Below are positions 15,367 to 25,217 of a DNA stretch of 64,000 nt, one piece after another. The notes under the pieces were generated by a model, which worked only from the letters and a program-made list of their open reading frames with translations, was not told the origin of the DNA and made no database searches. Source of the DNA: Agaribacillus aureus (lineage in GTDB: Bacteria > Bacteroidota > Bacteroidia > Cytophagales > Cyclobacteriaceae); assembly GCA_030442055.1 (NCBI GenBank), contig JAUJEB010000009.1, forward strand, positions 124,001 to 188,000. The letters run 5' to 3'. The stretch's first letter is position 1; every line of letters starts with the position of its first letter. The position numbers and the translations under genes were made by a program.

Positions 15367-16653
15367 CTAGGAACTAAGTACCGGCGATCCCTCCCCATAA
15401 AGTTCGGTTTTTTGATCCTGAATTTGTTTGAAGTATGCTTCACTTTCTGTTTCCTGTCCGGCCTCCTCTGATTTTTCCAGCAGGAAGAGCAATACCTTAA
15501 TACGTGACTCATGAACGTCCGGCAAGGCCGCAGAGTTTTTGAGCATTTTTTTAGCCTCGTTGATTTTGTCCTGGTCACTTTTTTCCTCGCTTTCTTCTCC
15601 TAAAACCGTTAATGCCAGCAGGTCCAGATGAATGTTTTTGTTGTCGTAATACTTTTCGTTGATGTTAGTCAGGTGTGTTTTGAGCCCATTGTACTTGGCT
15701 GTGTTATTATTTTTCTGGTACCAGTTCAGCAAAGTGTACTTCATATCCAATACCAATTCCTGGTTTCGGTTCAGAGTTTTTTCAGACCGCTTGACCAGGT
15801 TGGCCAGTTGCGTGATGTTTTTTTCATTCGGATCCTTCTCCTCCGCTATTTTAATTTGCTGGAACTGATAGTAAATCTGACTATAGTCATTGGCAGGCAG
15901 GTTGTTGTTGATCCATACCCTGGCGACATTAAAGGCGCTGTCGGCCTTTCCCGATTCATGGCTGTGGGCGTACAGCTGTCCGATCAGGGTAAGATAATGT
16001 GCGTAGGTTCTTTTATTTTGTTTAAGCTCAAAAGCGCTGAGGGTTCTTGTTTTATCCTTGTTGCCACTGGTAAAATTGTCTTTCACTTCCGTTTCGAGCG
16101 TAAGCTCAGCGGCGTAGTCTCGCAACTTAATTAACATATCCAAAGCCTTGGTACGGTGTTCCTGGGCGGCATATACCTGGGCTAGCAAATAGTTTTTTTT
16201 ATGTTCCAGCTTGGGATCTTTATTTTTGTAGTCGACCAGAATATCACTTACCTCATTAAGCAGGGTTTCAGCCCGCGCGTAATCTCCGTATTTCACCATT
16301 ATCTGAATACCTTCAAGGGCGATTCTGGCATAGTTGATATTTTTTCGACCGGTAGCGCCTCTGGCAATACTCAGGCCACTATTCACAGATCTTCGATAAG
16401 CCTGGATGTAACCCGCACCTGCATGGTATTTGGCGTCTTTGAATTGGGCCAGGGCCGTATAGGGATTTTGAGGGCCCAGTGTCGTTTTGATTTTGATTTT
16501 TAAGTTATGATTCAGTTCACGCGCCAATTTGTAATCTCCCTTCATGTAAAGCACATCCTGCTTCACAAACTTTTTTGACCATTCCTGGCCGAATGTGAAT
16601 AGCGGATTGCCCATAAACATTATGAGCAGGGGTAAAAACAATTTTTTCATCAT
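15367..16653 (-). CDS. Secreted TPR-like repeat protein
   Basis: The reading frame is open to 16710, but the signal-peptide start MMKKLFLPLLIMFMG (Met at 16653 or 16650) is far more likely. The mature chain is almost entirely helical. It holds repeated A/Y-rich helix pairs resembling degenerate TPRs, e.g. ALEGIQIMVKYGDYARAETLL, then LAQVYAAQEHRTKALDML and LTLIGQLYAHSHESGKA. It should be periplasmic. No enzymatic motif is visible, so a scaffolding or protein-interaction role is the best guess. It lies 102 bases downstream of mutB in the same direction but is probably functionally separate. A tail segment (ESEEKSDQDKINEAKKML) is highly charged. Confidence 0.75.
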   Translation of the reverse strand: MMKKLFLPLLIMFMGNPLFTFGQEWSKKFVKQDVLYMKGDYKLARELNHNLKIKIKTTLGPQNPYTALAQFKDAKYHAGAGYIQAYRRSVNSGLSIARGATGRKNINYARIALEGIQIMVKYGDYARAETLLNEVSDILVDYKNKDPKLEHKKNYLLAQVYAAQEHRTKALDMLIKLRDYAAELTLETEVKDNFTSGNKDKTRTLSAFELKQNKRTYAHYLTLIGQLYAHSHESGKADSAFNVARVWINNNLPANDYSQIYYQFQQIKIAEEKDPNEKNITQLANLVKRSEKTLNRNQELVLDMKYTLLNWYQKNNNTAKYNGLKTHLTNINEKYYDNKNIHLDLLALTVLGEESEEKSDQDKINEAKKMLKNSAALPDVHESRIKVLLFLLEKSEEAGQETESEAYFKQIQDQKTELYGEGSPVLSS

Positions 16654-16755
16654 GTGAAACTTTAAAAAAGTATCAATACTAATTGCGTTAACGTGAGCAC
16701 TTGAAATCATAAGTTATTGAATATTACATGCTTTTGCCAGGCAAAATATGGAAAA

Positions 16756-18897
16756 TTATTCGGTTTCCAGTAATTTTTTTAATATATCCTGGGCGGCCTT
16801 GGCAATCACCGTGCCCGGGCCAAATACACCGGAAATCCCTGCGTCATAAAGGAATTCATAGTCTCTTGCCGGGATCACACCGCCGGCGGTAACCATGATG
16901 TCACTTCTTCCTAATTTTTCCAGTTCTTTTATTAATTGGGGGATCAAAGTTTTATGACCGCCGGCCAGGCTTGAGGCGCCGATGACATGTACATCGTTTT
17001 CCGCCGCCTGTTTTGCCACCTCCTCCGGTGTTTGAAACAAGGGGCCGATATCCACATCAAACCCCAGATCAGCGAAGCTGGTGGCGATTACCTTGGCGCC
17101 GCGGTCGTGACCGTCCTGCCCCATTTTGGCAATCATAATCCTGGGTCTTCGACCTTCCAGCTGGGCAAACTTATCGGCCAGTTGCCGGGCGGCTTTAAAG
17201 TTTTCATCCTGGCCGGCTTCCCGCGAATAAACGCCGGAAACGGCCCTGATAGTAGCTTTGTGTCTTCCAAATTCTTTTTCCATGGCATATGATATTTCAC
17301 CGACAGTAGCTCTTTTTCTTGCCGCTTCAATGGCGTATTCCAGCAAATTCCCATCACCTGTATTGGCGCACCTGGTAAGGGCATTTAAAGCTTGTGTAAC
17401 GGCTTCCTGATCTCTTTCTGATTTTAATTGATGTAATCTGTTTACCTGTTTAGTTCTTACCACCGTGTTATCAACTTCCAGCAACTCAATATCGGTAATT
17501 TCATCAGTTTGATATTTATTTACACCGACAATAATGTCTTTGCCCGAATCGATCCTCGCCTGTTTCCTGGCCGCAGCCTCCTCGATCCGCATTTTTGGCA
17601 AACCGGTTTCAATGGCCTTGGCCATTCCTCCCAAATCTTCAACTTCCTCAATAAGATCCCACGCTTTACTGATGAGCTGATCTGTTAAGTATTCCACATA
17701 ATAGGAACCTCCCCAGGGATCAACTACCTTGGTGATGCCGGTTTCATCCTTTAGGTATAGCTGCGTATTTCTGGCGATTCGGGCGGAAAAGTCGGTGGGT
17801 AAGGCGATCGCCTCATCCAATGCATTGGTGTGTAGCGACTGGGTATGTCCCATGACTGCCGACAGCGCCTCAATGCATGTACGCGCTACATTATTATAGG
17901 GATCCTGCTCTGTTAAGCTCCACCCGGAGGTTTGGCAGTGGGTTCTCAATGCGAGAGATTTTGCGTTTTTAGGCTTGAATTGCTTCACTATTTTGGCCCA
18001 TAACGCTCTGCCTGCTCTCATTTTGGCTATTTCCATAAAATGGTTCATTCCGATAGCCCAGAAAAAGGATAACCTGGGTGCGAAATCATCAATATTCATA
18101 CCCGCTTTCAAGCCGGCTTTGATGTATTCCAGACCATCTGCTAAAGTATAGGCCAATTCAATATCCGCTGTGGCGCCTGCTTCCTGCATATGGTAACCAC
18201 TAATACTAATAGAATTAAATTTGGGCATATTTTGAGAAGTATACCTGAAAATATCGGCAATGATCCTCATGGAAGGCTCTGGCGGATAGATGTAGGTATT
18301 TCTCACCATGAATTCTTTCAGAATGTCATTTTGGATGGTTCCGCTAAGTTGTTGAGGGCTCACTCCCTGTTCCTCCGCGGCAACAATGTACAAAGCCATA
18401 ACAGGCAGGGCCGCTCCATTCATGGTCATGGATACCGACATCTTATCCAGGGGGATCTGGTCGAAGAGTATCTTCATATCCAAAATGGAATCAATGGCCA
18501 CACCCGCCTTTCCCACATCACCAGTTACTCTTGGGTGGTCAGAGTCATAACCCCTATGAGTAGGTAAATCGAATGCAATAGAGAGCCCTTTTTGACCTGC
18601 CTTCAGATTCCTCCTGTAAAAGGCGTTGGAGGCCTCTGCCGTTGAAAATCCCGCGTATTGTCTTATGGTCCAGGGCCTTTTGACATACATGGTACTGTAA
18701 GGCCCTCTCAGATAAGGGGGCAAGCCGGCAATAAATCCCAAATGACCGATGCTGTCAAGATCCTTTTTGTTAAAAGCGGGTTTTACCTTAATTTTTTCCG
18801 CAGTATGCCACTCGGTAATGGATGGTATATTTTTGCTTTTCGGAAGATTATTTTTAGACAGGTTTTTGAAATCAATATTTTGAAAATCAGGTCTCAT
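16756..18897 (-). CDS. mutB: Methylmalonyl-CoA mutase, large (catalytic) subunit
   Basis: This is the adenosylcobalamin-dependent subunit that interconverts (R)-methylmalonyl-CoA and succinyl-CoA. At 713 residues it has the normal length. The substrate-binding TIM barrel includes [20 protein letters not shown] near residues 75-95, [15 protein letters not shown] and [20 protein letters not shown]. The C-terminal cobalamin-binding domain has [11 protein letters not shown] with axial-ligand His at about 597, plus [12 protein letters not shown]. Its start overlaps the end of mutA by 4 bases, so the heterodimer subunits are translationally coupled. Known partners, methylmalonyl-CoA epimerase and the MeaB-type chaperone, are not in this window. 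A role in propionate metabolism or the B12-dependent propionyl-CoA route is inferred. Confidence 0.96.
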   Translation of the reverse strand: MRPDFQNIDFKNLSKNNLPKSKNIPSITEWHTAEKIKVKPAFNKKDLDSIGHLGFIAGLPPYLRGPYSTMYVKRPWTIRQYAGFSTAEASNAFYRRNLKAGQKGLSIAFDLPTHRGYDSDHPRVTGDVGKAGVAIDSILDMKILFDQIPLDKMSVSMTMNGAALPVMALYIVAAEEQGVSPQQLSGTIQNDILKEFMVRNTYIYPPEPSMRIIADIFRYTSQNMPKFNSISISGYHMQEAGATADIELAYTLADGLEYIKAGLKAGMNIDDFAPRLSFFWAIGMNHFMEIAKMRAGRALWAKIVKQFKPKNAKSLALRTHCQTSGWSLTEQDPYNNVARTCIEALSAVMGHTQSLHTNALDEAIALPTDFSARIARNTQLYLKDETGITKVVDPWGGSYYVEYLTDQLISKAWDLIEEVEDLGGMAKAIETGLPKMRIEEAAARKQARIDSGKDIIVGVNKYQTDEITDIELLEVDNTVVRTKQVNRLHQLKSERDQEAVTQALNALTRCANTGDGNLLEYAIEAARKRATVGEISYAMEKEFGRHKATIRAVSGVYSREAGQDENFKAARQLADKFAQLEGRRPRIMIAKMGQDGHDRGAKVIATSFADLGFDVDIGPLFQTPEEVAKQAAENDVHVIGASSLAGGHKTLIPQLIKELEKLGRSDIMVTAGGVIPARDYEFLYDAGISGVFGPGTVIAKAAQDILKKLLETE

Positions 18898-20798
18898 GGT
18901 ATTTTTACCTCCTCTCCTTCACTGATTCCCAGAAATAAATGCACTTTTCTGATCATCTGAATAACGTCACTATTAAGATGAATGAAGCCGTCAAGACCCG
19001 CCTGGAGAAGATCTTCCTCGTTTTTGTCAACTTTGCCGGCCAGGAATAACATTTTATGGGCTTCCTTTTGCTTAAATTGTGTTATAAAGTCTATTGCCTT
19101 TGCTTCATAGTCCTCGTTTGATCCACAAATTATTACTATTCTTTCTTTGGCTTTTATAGCTTCATCCACACATGCAGCCAAAGTGTTATTCGGGGAAGAT
19201 TCTACTATATCAAACCCTGCGCAGGCAAAGGTGTTGTCTATAAAGCTTATCCTTGTTTTTTGAATAGGTGACTCACCCAAAGTGGCAACAAATATTTTAG
19301 GGACCTGCTCCTGTGGCAGATCTTTTGCGAAGCGCAGTGTCCTGGTTTTCAGCACTTCAAATTGCTCGCTGGCCCGATAGGAATTTAGCCTTTGGTATTG
19401 CTGATTTTTAGTGATTTCTTCCGTTGCCGCTTTTATGTCAATACCGGAGCTTAACTTTTCACTTTTATGAGGGTATTGGTTAACACCGACGATAACTGAG
19501 CGGCGATTAGCAATTTTTGAGAATTTTTCGGCTTTGGTTTTATCAATGGCCTGCTGGATTTTGTTTTCCTTAAATGCCCCGATAAACCCTCCGGACTTTT
19601 CTATTTCCAGAAACAAGGTCCAGGCGGCGGTGACAAACTCATGCGTGAGGTTTTCGATATAATAAGATCCTGCGGCGGGATCAACAACTTTATCGAGGTA
19701 AGCTTCTTCCCTGAGGATACTTGAAATGTTGCGGGCAATTCTGCGGGAGAAGGTGGAAGAGGCTTGTGCCAGATGATCGTGAGGCATTACTTGCAGTGAA
19801 TCACACCCCCCTAGAATAGCGGCCATGGCCTCCGTGGTGTTGCGTAGCATGTTGTTGTTGATATCAAACAAGCTTTTATTCCAAAATGAGGAGGTGCAAT
19901 GAATTTTAATCTTCCCGGGGTGAAATTCGCTTAAGCCGTATGCCTGGGCCAACTGGTGAAATAATATCCGAAATGCCCTCACCTTGGCGATTTCCATGAA
20001 AAAATCACTGCCTATCGAACATGAAAACTGTATTCTATCTATTATTTCAGCTGCCGGCAACCCAAGGTCAGTAAGCTGGTCGAGGTAGTCAACAGTTGTA
20101 TTAAGGGCAAAAGCGATCTCTTGCACCGGTCCGGCGCCGCTGTGCTCGAAGTGATGACTGGAAATTGTTAATGGCTTGAACGCTGTAAATGAGGTGGTTG
20201 CCTGAAAAAGATCCGTTAGCTGCTGAAAATAATTGTCGTCAAGCTCGCCTCCTATCGTCCATTTCGCGATAATGTCATGGTCATAGAACCCACTTATCTT
20301 TTCAGGATCGAGCCCGTTTTTTGACAGGTATTCAAAATAATCTTTGACGAAAGCGATGTTATTTTTGCCGGAGCGAAAGGAAATGTGACAGTAGGCCGCC
20401 ATAATTTGATCCAGCAGTATTTCCAGCCCGGGACCTGGGTTGGCCTCGTCGATGTCAAACAATAATCCGTCTGCTCCATTATTTAAAGCATGTAGCGCTG
20501 CTTTATTGGCTTCTTTGGTATCAGTTGCCTTTATTGATTCATAATTTGTCCAATGACGAGGGCCATAAGCTGCATTGTCAATATTGGCAAAACCATGCTG
20601 ATAATTTTCCAGGTAGTGAAGGTCTTTTGTGTCTTCGGCAGTATAAAAAGGTTGTATGACAATGTTATCTGGAGATTTCCAAAAGAGATCGTCAAAGGTC
20701 TGGCCTTTGAGGTCTGCAGCCACCTTTTCGATCCAGTCTTCCTTGCTTAATTTATTAAATTCATTAAACAGGTCTTTCGTTGAGCTTGCTTCTTTCAT
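18894..20798 (-). CDS. mutA: Methylmalonyl-CoA mutase, small subunit
   Basis: The 634-residue subunit follows the same fold as MutB but is shorter and catalytically silent. In the barrel, [17 protein letters not shown] replaces the catalytic HMQEAGA segment. The C-terminal B12-like domain ([20 protein letters not shown]) lacks the D-x-H-x-x-G cobalamin motif, as is normal for MutA. The N-terminus [21 protein letters not shown] matches the family. It overlaps mutB by 4 bases and lies 42 bases downstream of a small exported-protein gene. Only the MutB subunit is expected to bind cofactor. Missing motif residues do not indicate a pseudogene. Confidence 0.94.
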   Translation of the reverse strand: MKEASSTKDLFNEFNKLSKEDWIEKVAADLKGQTFDDLFWKSPDNIVIQPFYTAEDTKDLHYLENYQHGFANIDNAAYGPRHWTNYESIKATDTKEANKAALHALNNGADGLLFDIDEANPGPGLEILLDQIMAAYCHISFRSGKNNIAFVKDYFEYLSKNGLDPEKISGFYDHDIIAKWTIGGELDDNYFQQLTDLFQATTSFTAFKPLTISSHHFEHSGAGPVQEIAFALNTTVDYLDQLTDLGLPAAEIIDRIQFSCSIGSDFFMEIAKVRAFRILFHQLAQAYGLSEFHPGKIKIHCTSSFWNKSLFDINNNMLRNTTEAMAAILGGCDSLQVMPHDHLAQASSTFSRRIARNISSILREEAYLDKVVDPAAGSYYIENLTHEFVTAAWTLFLEIEKSGGFIGAFKENKIQQAIDKTKAEKFSKIANRRSVIVGVNQYPHKSEKLSSGIDIKAATEEITKNQQYQRLNSYRASEQFEVLKTRTLRFAKDLPQEQVPKIFVATLGESPIQKTRISFIDNTFACAGFDIVESSPNNTLAACVDEAIKAKERIVIICGSNEDYEAKAIDFITQFKQKEAHKMLFLAGKVDKNEEDLLQAGLDGFIHLNSDVIQMIRKVHLFLGISEGEEVKIP

Positions 20799-20840
20799 TA
20801 AAATGAAATGCTTTGGGTTTATACTTTAAATTAATGAATT

Positions 20841-21557
20841 TTACTCAAAATATTGACGCCATTTCGTGAGTTCCAGGTTGTTATTTATAATATCATGATA
20901 CCATACAGGTTCCTGGTAATTTAACCACAGATTGCCTTTCTTTTTATCTATTTCCATTTTTTTTGTCAACCTGGCTTTGGCCTGCGTAATTTTTTTCAAC
21001 CATTCGCCGGAGGGTTTTCCGATTAATTCCAGGCGTTCGATGTCCGTTACTTTAAAGGTGACCACGTTGTCGTCTGCGGTGATTCTGGCTTTTACGTTCA
21101 ACGACAGTGGCAGTTCAGGGTATAGGCTAAATTCTTCCTTCAAAGTATAATTTTCTTCGCGAAGTGTTTTTTTATTTAGCAATGTGTTGTTTCCTTCTTT
21201 AGAGGTTTTATGGCTGTGTTGCCGCTGGTCTGATTTGCTTTCGGCAAAAAAAAGTTTTCCACTTCCGGATGGTTCCAGGAGCGTAGCATAGTATCCTGTA
21301 AAATCAAGATCAATCAAAATGAACCGTTTTTGTAATGGCGTTTCATGGTAAAATGCATTGGCGTGGTAGCGCTGGTTATCATAAGTGTAACCTAAAGCTA
21401 TCAGGCCTTCAGCAGTTTCACCACTTTTCAAGGTAATCTTGCTAATCGCTTGTAAGACAGGCAGCTTATTTTGCGCAACCACCGGTATGGCTGAGGCCGT
21501 GATTGCCACGTACGTCCACACCGCAACAAAAATGTATTTCAGGTTTTTAAAGATCAT
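20841..21557 (-). CDS. Exported hypothetical protein
   Basis: The 238-residue protein has a signal peptide (about 1-28, ending IPVVAQ). The mature part begins LPVLQAISKITLKSGETAEGLI and contains strand-rich segments (RFILIDLDFTGYYATLLEP), a conserved-looking acidic/basic tail (MEIDKKKGNLWLNYQEPVWYHDI), and no cysteine or recognised catalytic motif. It looks like a secreted or periplasmic protein whose family I cannot name. It sits tightly in a minus-strand run: 20 bases after the pseudouridine synthase gene and 42 before mutA. Co-transcription is likely, but no functional relation to methylmalonyl-CoA metabolism is evident. Confidence 0.65.
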   Translation of the reverse strand: MIFKNLKYIFVAVWTYVAITASAIPVVAQNKLPVLQAISKITLKSGETAEGLIALGYTYDNQRYHANAFYHETPLQKRFILIDLDFTGYYATLLEPSGSGKLFFAESKSDQRQHSHKTSKEGNNTLLNKKTLREENYTLKEEFSLYPELPLSLNVKARITADDNVVTFKVTDIERLELIGKPSGEWLKKITQAKARLTKKMEIDKKKGNLWLNYQEPVWYHDIINNNLELTKWRQYFE

Positions 21558-21577
21558 ATTATTGGCTTTGCTAGATT

Positions 21578-22513
21578 TTATTTGAGGTGCTTAAGTTTTA
21601 CCACTTCGCGTTCACTTAAATATCGCCAGGTTCCCCTTTTCAGGTCCTTTTTGGTTAGTCCGCCATATACCACACGATCCAGTTTAATTACCTCGTAACC
21701 CAAATGTTCGAAAATACGACGTACAATCCTGTTTTTGCCAAGATGTATTTCCAAGCCCAGGCTTTTTTTGTCGTCCGAAAGAATGGCAAAGTCATCTACT
21801 TTAACCAGGCCGTCTTCCAGCTCCAGGCCTTCGCTGACCTTGAGAAAATCGTCTTTGTGCAAAGGTTTATCCAGCTCAACCTGGTACACCTTTTTGGTAT
21901 TGTGAGATGGGTGGGAAAGTTTTTTTGCCAGGTCGCCGTCGTTGGTAAACAACAGTAACCCTGTGGTATTTCTATCCAGCCGGCCTACCGGATATATTCT
22001 TTCTTTGCAGGCTTTTGATACCAATTGCATTACTGTCCGGCGGTCGTTGGGATCGTCTGTGGTGGTAATGAAGTCTTTTGGCTTATTGAGCAACACGTAG
22101 ACAAATTTCTCCCTGGTCAGTAGTTTATTCTTATATTTTATAGTGTCTGTTGCCTTAACTTTGTATCCGAGCTCACTAATAATTTTTCCGTTTACGCTTA
22201 TTTCGCCGGCGGAGATTAATTTATCAGCATCTCTTCGCGAGCACACACCAGCGTTGGCAATGTATTTATTCAAACGAATGCTTTCTTCCGTGTTGTCTTT
22301 GGCTGTAGCTGCTGATTTGGAAATTCTTGATTTGAGGGTTTTTTGGTTGTAATCGGGAGGGCCACTTTTCTGTTTTGACCTGTCAAACTTCTTTTCTTTT
22401 CGAGCACCGCCAGGGCGCTTTGCGCTGGCACTGCGTTGACTAAGTCCGGAGTTATCCTCATTCTTGGGTTTAAATCTGCTTTTTGATCCGGGACGGTGGG
22501 AATTTTTTCTCAT
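21578..22513 (-). CDS. RluB/RsuA-type rRNA pseudouridine synthase with basic N-terminal extension
   Basis: The 311-residue enzyme has an S4 RNA-binding domain (about 82-140, IRLNKYIANAGVCSRRDADK) and a pseudouridine synthase domain with the catalytic motif PVGRLDRNTTGLLLFTNDG. The Asp of GRLD is the nucleophile. The closing KNRIVRRIFEHLGYEVIKLDR is the usual RsuA/RluB/E/F region. The first ~80 residues are an unstructured lysine/arginine/serine-rich extension of the kind seen in several Bacteroidota RluB-like proteins, probably aiding rRNA contact. The likely substrate is 23S rRNA (RluB-like), but the exact position cannot be assigned from sequence. It is part of the scpB-to-mutB same-strand run. 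Confidence 0.9.
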   Translation of the reverse strand: MRKNSHRPGSKSRFKPKNEDNSGLSQRSASAKRPGGARKEKKFDRSKQKSGPPDYNQKTLKSRISKSAATAKDNTEESIRLNKYIANAGVCSRRDADKLISAGEISVNGKIISELGYKVKATDTIKYKNKLLTREKFVYVLLNKPKDFITTTDDPNDRRTVMQLVSKACKERIYPVGRLDRNTTGLLLFTNDGDLAKKLSHPSHNTKKVYQVELDKPLHKDDFLKVSEGLELEDGLVKVDDFAILSDDKKSLGLEIHLGKNRIVRRIFEHLGYEVIKLDRVVYGGLTKKDLKRGTWRYLSEREVVKLKHLK

Positions 22514-22644
22514 TTTTATGCAGTATCACTACTGTATTTGATTGATTTCACCCGACAAAGGTAGGAATAATTTTGACAAGTTTGGCCTTTCCGGTTCCTG
22601 CGTAGGTGGTGCGTTAGCAGATTTTAGCTGACTGAAATTTGCGG

Positions 22645-23208
22645 TTATTGATCTTTATGCTCGCCGATTTCGTTCTCCTCGGGTTTGAAATCTTTTGGCG
22701 TTGGTAGCTCACTAAGGTCATTGATGCTGAAATACTCCATAAATTTATCGTTGGTGCCATAAAGCAATGGCCTGCCAACAGATTCCGCCTTTCCTTTTAT
22801 TTCAATAAGTTCCTTTTCCAGTAGTTTTTGAATCGCGTAATCGCAATTGACACCTCTGATCTGTTCAGCTTCCGACTTGGTAATGGGCTGTTTGTAAGCG
22901 ATAATGGATAGTGTTTCCAATGCTGAGGTTGAAAGGCGCTTTTTTGACTTATGCTTCAGCAAAATACCGATGCTGGACTGATAGGCGGGTTTGGTTAAGA
23001 ACTGATACCCTCCGGCCATTTTAGTGATCCCAAAAGAAAAACTATCCTGCTCGTACTTCTCCTCCAGGGTCTTAAGTGCTGTGTCGATATCTTCATCCGG
23101 CACAGCAGTATCAAACATTTCTACCAGACAATGCTTAATTTCCTTTTTCTTTATGGGCTCTGACGAGCAAAAGATCAAGGCCTCAATGTGATTTATCAGA
23201 AAGTCCAA
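22645..23208 (-). CDS. scpB: Segregation and condensation protein ScpB
   Basis: ScpB is the winged-helix subunit that, with ScpA and SMC, forms bacterial condensin for chromosome segregation. The 187-residue product has NHIEALIFCSSEPIKKKEI at the N-terminus, GGYQFLTKP, and the second winged helix LSTSALETLSIIAYKQPITKSEAEQIRGVNCDY, all characteristic. The acidic C-terminal tail is ordinary. scpA is not next to it, unlike in Firmicutes; separation is usual in Bacteroidota. The gene lies 11 bases after the DksA-like gene and 131 bases before the pseudouridine synthase gene, so these may be co-transcribed. Confidence 0.93.
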   Translation of the reverse strand: MDFLINHIEALIFCSSEPIKKKEIKHCLVEMFDTAVPDEDIDTALKTLEEKYEQDSFSFGITKMAGGYQFLTKPAYQSSIGILLKHKSKKRLSTSALETLSIIAYKQPITKSEAEQIRGVNCDYAIQKLLEKELIEIKGKAESVGRPLLYGTNDKFMEYFSINDLSELPTPKDFKPEENEIGEHKDQ

Positions 23209-23219
23209 CCCGCTATGAA

Positions 23220-23606
23220 TTATTTGTTTTGTTTTAGCTTGGCTTCAATAGAATGCATGGTGTGAGGCACTGCTCTTAGTCGTTCTTTACTGATCAGTTT
23301 ACCCGTATCAACGCATATTCCGTAAGTGCTGTTTTTGATTCTTACCAATGCATTCTCAAGGTTATTGATGAATTTTTGCTGTCTGGCGGCCAACTGGCTT
23401 AAGTTTTCTTTTTCAACAGTATCTGCACCATCTTCCAATACTTTTAGTGTGCCGGCGGTATTATCCGTCCCACTATCGTTTTTTCGGCTCAGCGTTGATT
23501 TGATATCTTCTAAGGCAATTTTAGCTTTGTCTATTTTTTCCAGAATAATTACTTCAAATTCTTTCAATTCTTCGTCAGAATACCTTGTTCTACTGTCTTT
23601 TCCCAT
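23220..23606 (-). CDS. DksA/TraR-like protein lacking most zinc ligands
   Basis: The start MGKDSRTRYSDEELKEFE at 23606 fits homologues; the frame remains open to 23642. The 128-residue product has the long helical hairpin of the DksA coiled coil and the family C-terminus YGICVDTGKLISKERLRAVP. In DksA this region holds four zinc cysteines. Here only the first (GIC) is recognisable, and CGEPI is replaced by DTGKLI, while the last two positions are Thr and Ser (HTMHSIEA). Zinc-free DksA-like proteins of this form are common in Bacteroidota. It probably binds the RNA polymerase secondary channel and affects (p)ppGpp-dependent regulation; that role is inferred. Confidence 0.85.
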   Translation of the reverse strand: MGKDSRTRYSDEELKEFEVIILEKIDKAKIALEDIKSTLSRKNDSGTDNTAGTLKVLEDGADTVEKENLSQLAARQQKFINNLENALVRIKNSTYGICVDTGKLISKERLRAVPHTMHSIEAKLKQNK

Positions 23607-23899
23607 ACTTCTTGAATATTTAAATTTAAAAAACCCTACCAAATATGATGGTTTCTGTTGAAATAGCCCCTAAAATAAGTCATAGAAAGTAAAACAAAAA
23701 CAATATTTCTAATTAAATTAGATATGTGAGGATTTTAGTCATACATTGTTTTATACCCGGAAGGTCTTGATTTTGTTGCTGATAAATTCTCTATTTGGAT
23801 TTTTTTTCAAAAATCGGCCTGAAGAGATCGGTTTTTTATCAACGGGACCGCTATGAAATTATAACGAATACCTAACCCCAACATATACCTGCTTAAAAT

Positions 23900-24922
23900 A
23901 TGAAAAGACTATTTTTTTTATTACCTGTTTTATGGCTGAGCCTACCCCTTAAAGCGCAAACCGACCAAAAGATCACGCTGGCGATTCACGGCGGTGCCGG
24001 CACTATATTAAAGGAGAATATGACACCTGGCCAGGAAGAGGCTTACCGTCAGAAGTTACAGGAAGCTCTTGTCCAAGGCTATGCTATTTTGGAAGAAGGA
24101 GGAACCAGCCTGGAGGCCATCGTTGCCGCCATTCGCATTATGGAGGATTCACCACTCTTTAATGCGGGGAAAGGCGCCGTATTTACCAATGAAAAGAGAA
24201 ATGAATTGGATGCAGCGATAATGGATGGGAAAACCGGCCTGGCCGGTGCGGTTGCGGGAGTAACCAACATAAAGAATCCCATTACCGCGGCGTTGGCAGT
24301 GATGAATCAATCGCGACACGTAATGATGGGAGGAGCCGGGGCAGAAAAATTTGCCAAAGAAGCAGGACTCGAAATGGTTGACCCATCTTATTTTTATACG
24401 GAAAAAAGATTTAATCAATTGCAGCATATCAAAAAATTGGAAAAATCACAACTTGATCATGATGGCGGACAAGGAGCCATTAAGCGTAGCTATCCAGACC
24501 ATAAGTTTGGAACTGTCGGCGCAGTTGCCCTGGACCAATATGGCAACCTGGCGGCCGGAACTTCTACTGGAGGTATGACAAACAAACGCTATGGTAGAAT
24601 AGGGGACACACCAATTATTGGAGCGGGTACTTATGCCAGCAATGATGCCTGCGCCGTATCGGCTACGGGCCATGGAGAGTTTTTTATCAGGTCTGTAGTT
24701 GCCTATGATGTGGCCGCATTGATGAAATACAAAGGCTTGCCTTTACAGGATGCCGCGGAAGAGGTAGTTATGAAAAAATTAGTGAAGATTGAGGGAAGCG
24801 GGGGAATAATAGCGGTTGACAAAAAAGGAAACATAGCTATGCCATTCAACACAGCTGGGATGTATAGAGGTTATATAAAAGAGAAAGGAAAAGCCAAAAT
24901 ATTTATTTACGAAGAAGAATAA
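23900..24922 (+). CDS. Isoaspartyl peptidase / L-asparaginase (Ntn-hydrolase)
   Basis: Plant-type asparaginases hydrolyse isoaspartyl dipeptides and asparagine. The 340-residue precursor begins with a secretory signal (MKRLFFLLPVLWLSLPLKAQ) followed by KITLAIHGGAGTI, the usual first strand and GGAG turn. Autoproteolysis should occur before Thr205 in HKFGTVGAVALD, which becomes the nucleophile. The second-subunit motifs TSTGGMTNKRYGRIGDTPIIGAG and SATGHGEFFIRS are intact. Export to the periplasm suggests a role in degrading damaged or extracellular peptides. It is a single gene, divergent from the DksA-like run and followed by a short antisense-strand ORF. Confidence 0.94.
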   Translation: MKRLFFLLPVLWLSLPLKAQTDQKITLAIHGGAGTILKENMTPGQEEAYRQKLQEALVQGYAILEEGGTSLEAIVAAIRIMEDSPLFNAGKGAVFTNEKRNELDAAIMDGKTGLAGAVAGVTNIKNPITAALAVMNQSRHVMMGGAGAEKFAKEAGLEMVDPSYFYTEKRFNQLQHIKKLEKSQLDHDGGQGAIKRSYPDHKFGTVGAVALDQYGNLAAGTSTGGMTNKRYGRIGDTPIIGAGTYASNDACAVSATGHGEFFIRSVVAYDVAALMKYKGLPLQDAAEEVVMKKLVKIEGSGGIIAVDKKGNIAMPFNTAGMYRGYIKEKGKAKIFIYEEE

Positions 24923-24937
24923 TATACAATAGGCATA

Positions 24938-25099
24938 TTAACCTAGATCATATTGGATTTTATTCTTGCGGATTCTATTTTTCAAAGACTCAATGTCAAT
25001 GTTTATGTGATATTTTAGTCGCATATATCGCCTGATCACATCAATTGGTTTTCCTTTTTTTAGATATCGCTGCAACGCATTGTCAATAAGACAGTTCAT
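24938..25099 (-). CDS. Short (53-residue) hypothetical protein
   Basis: Translated from ATG 25099 on the minus strand, the frame gives MNCLIDNALQRYLKKGKPID, then VIRRYMRLKYHINIDIESLK and NRIRKNKIQYDLG, ending at 24938. It is short but regular: helical, basic and clearly bounded, with a plausible two-helix fold (QRYLKKGKPIDVIRRYMRLKY). It lies between two unrelated genes in otherwise empty DNA. Its position and quality fit a conserved small protein more than chance; database comparison would be decisive. No function is suggested. Confidence 0.45.
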   Translation of the reverse strand: MNCLIDNALQRYLKKGKPIDVIRRYMRLKYHINIDIESLKNRIRKNKIQYDLG

Positions 25100-25217
25100 A
25101 GTCACTTAAAATTTAGGGTTAGCTCATTAAAGATAACGAATAATGCCATAACCTTGTTTACAGGCCACTGTGTTTGTGCACAGAATATTGAAAATGTTAT
25201 AATTAATTCTGGAATCG

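Noticed and set aside
18894-20798. mutA being a pseudogene because it lacks the cobalamin DxHxxG motif
   Set aside because: The small subunit normally lacks the motif; length, start and overlap with mutB are all as expected.
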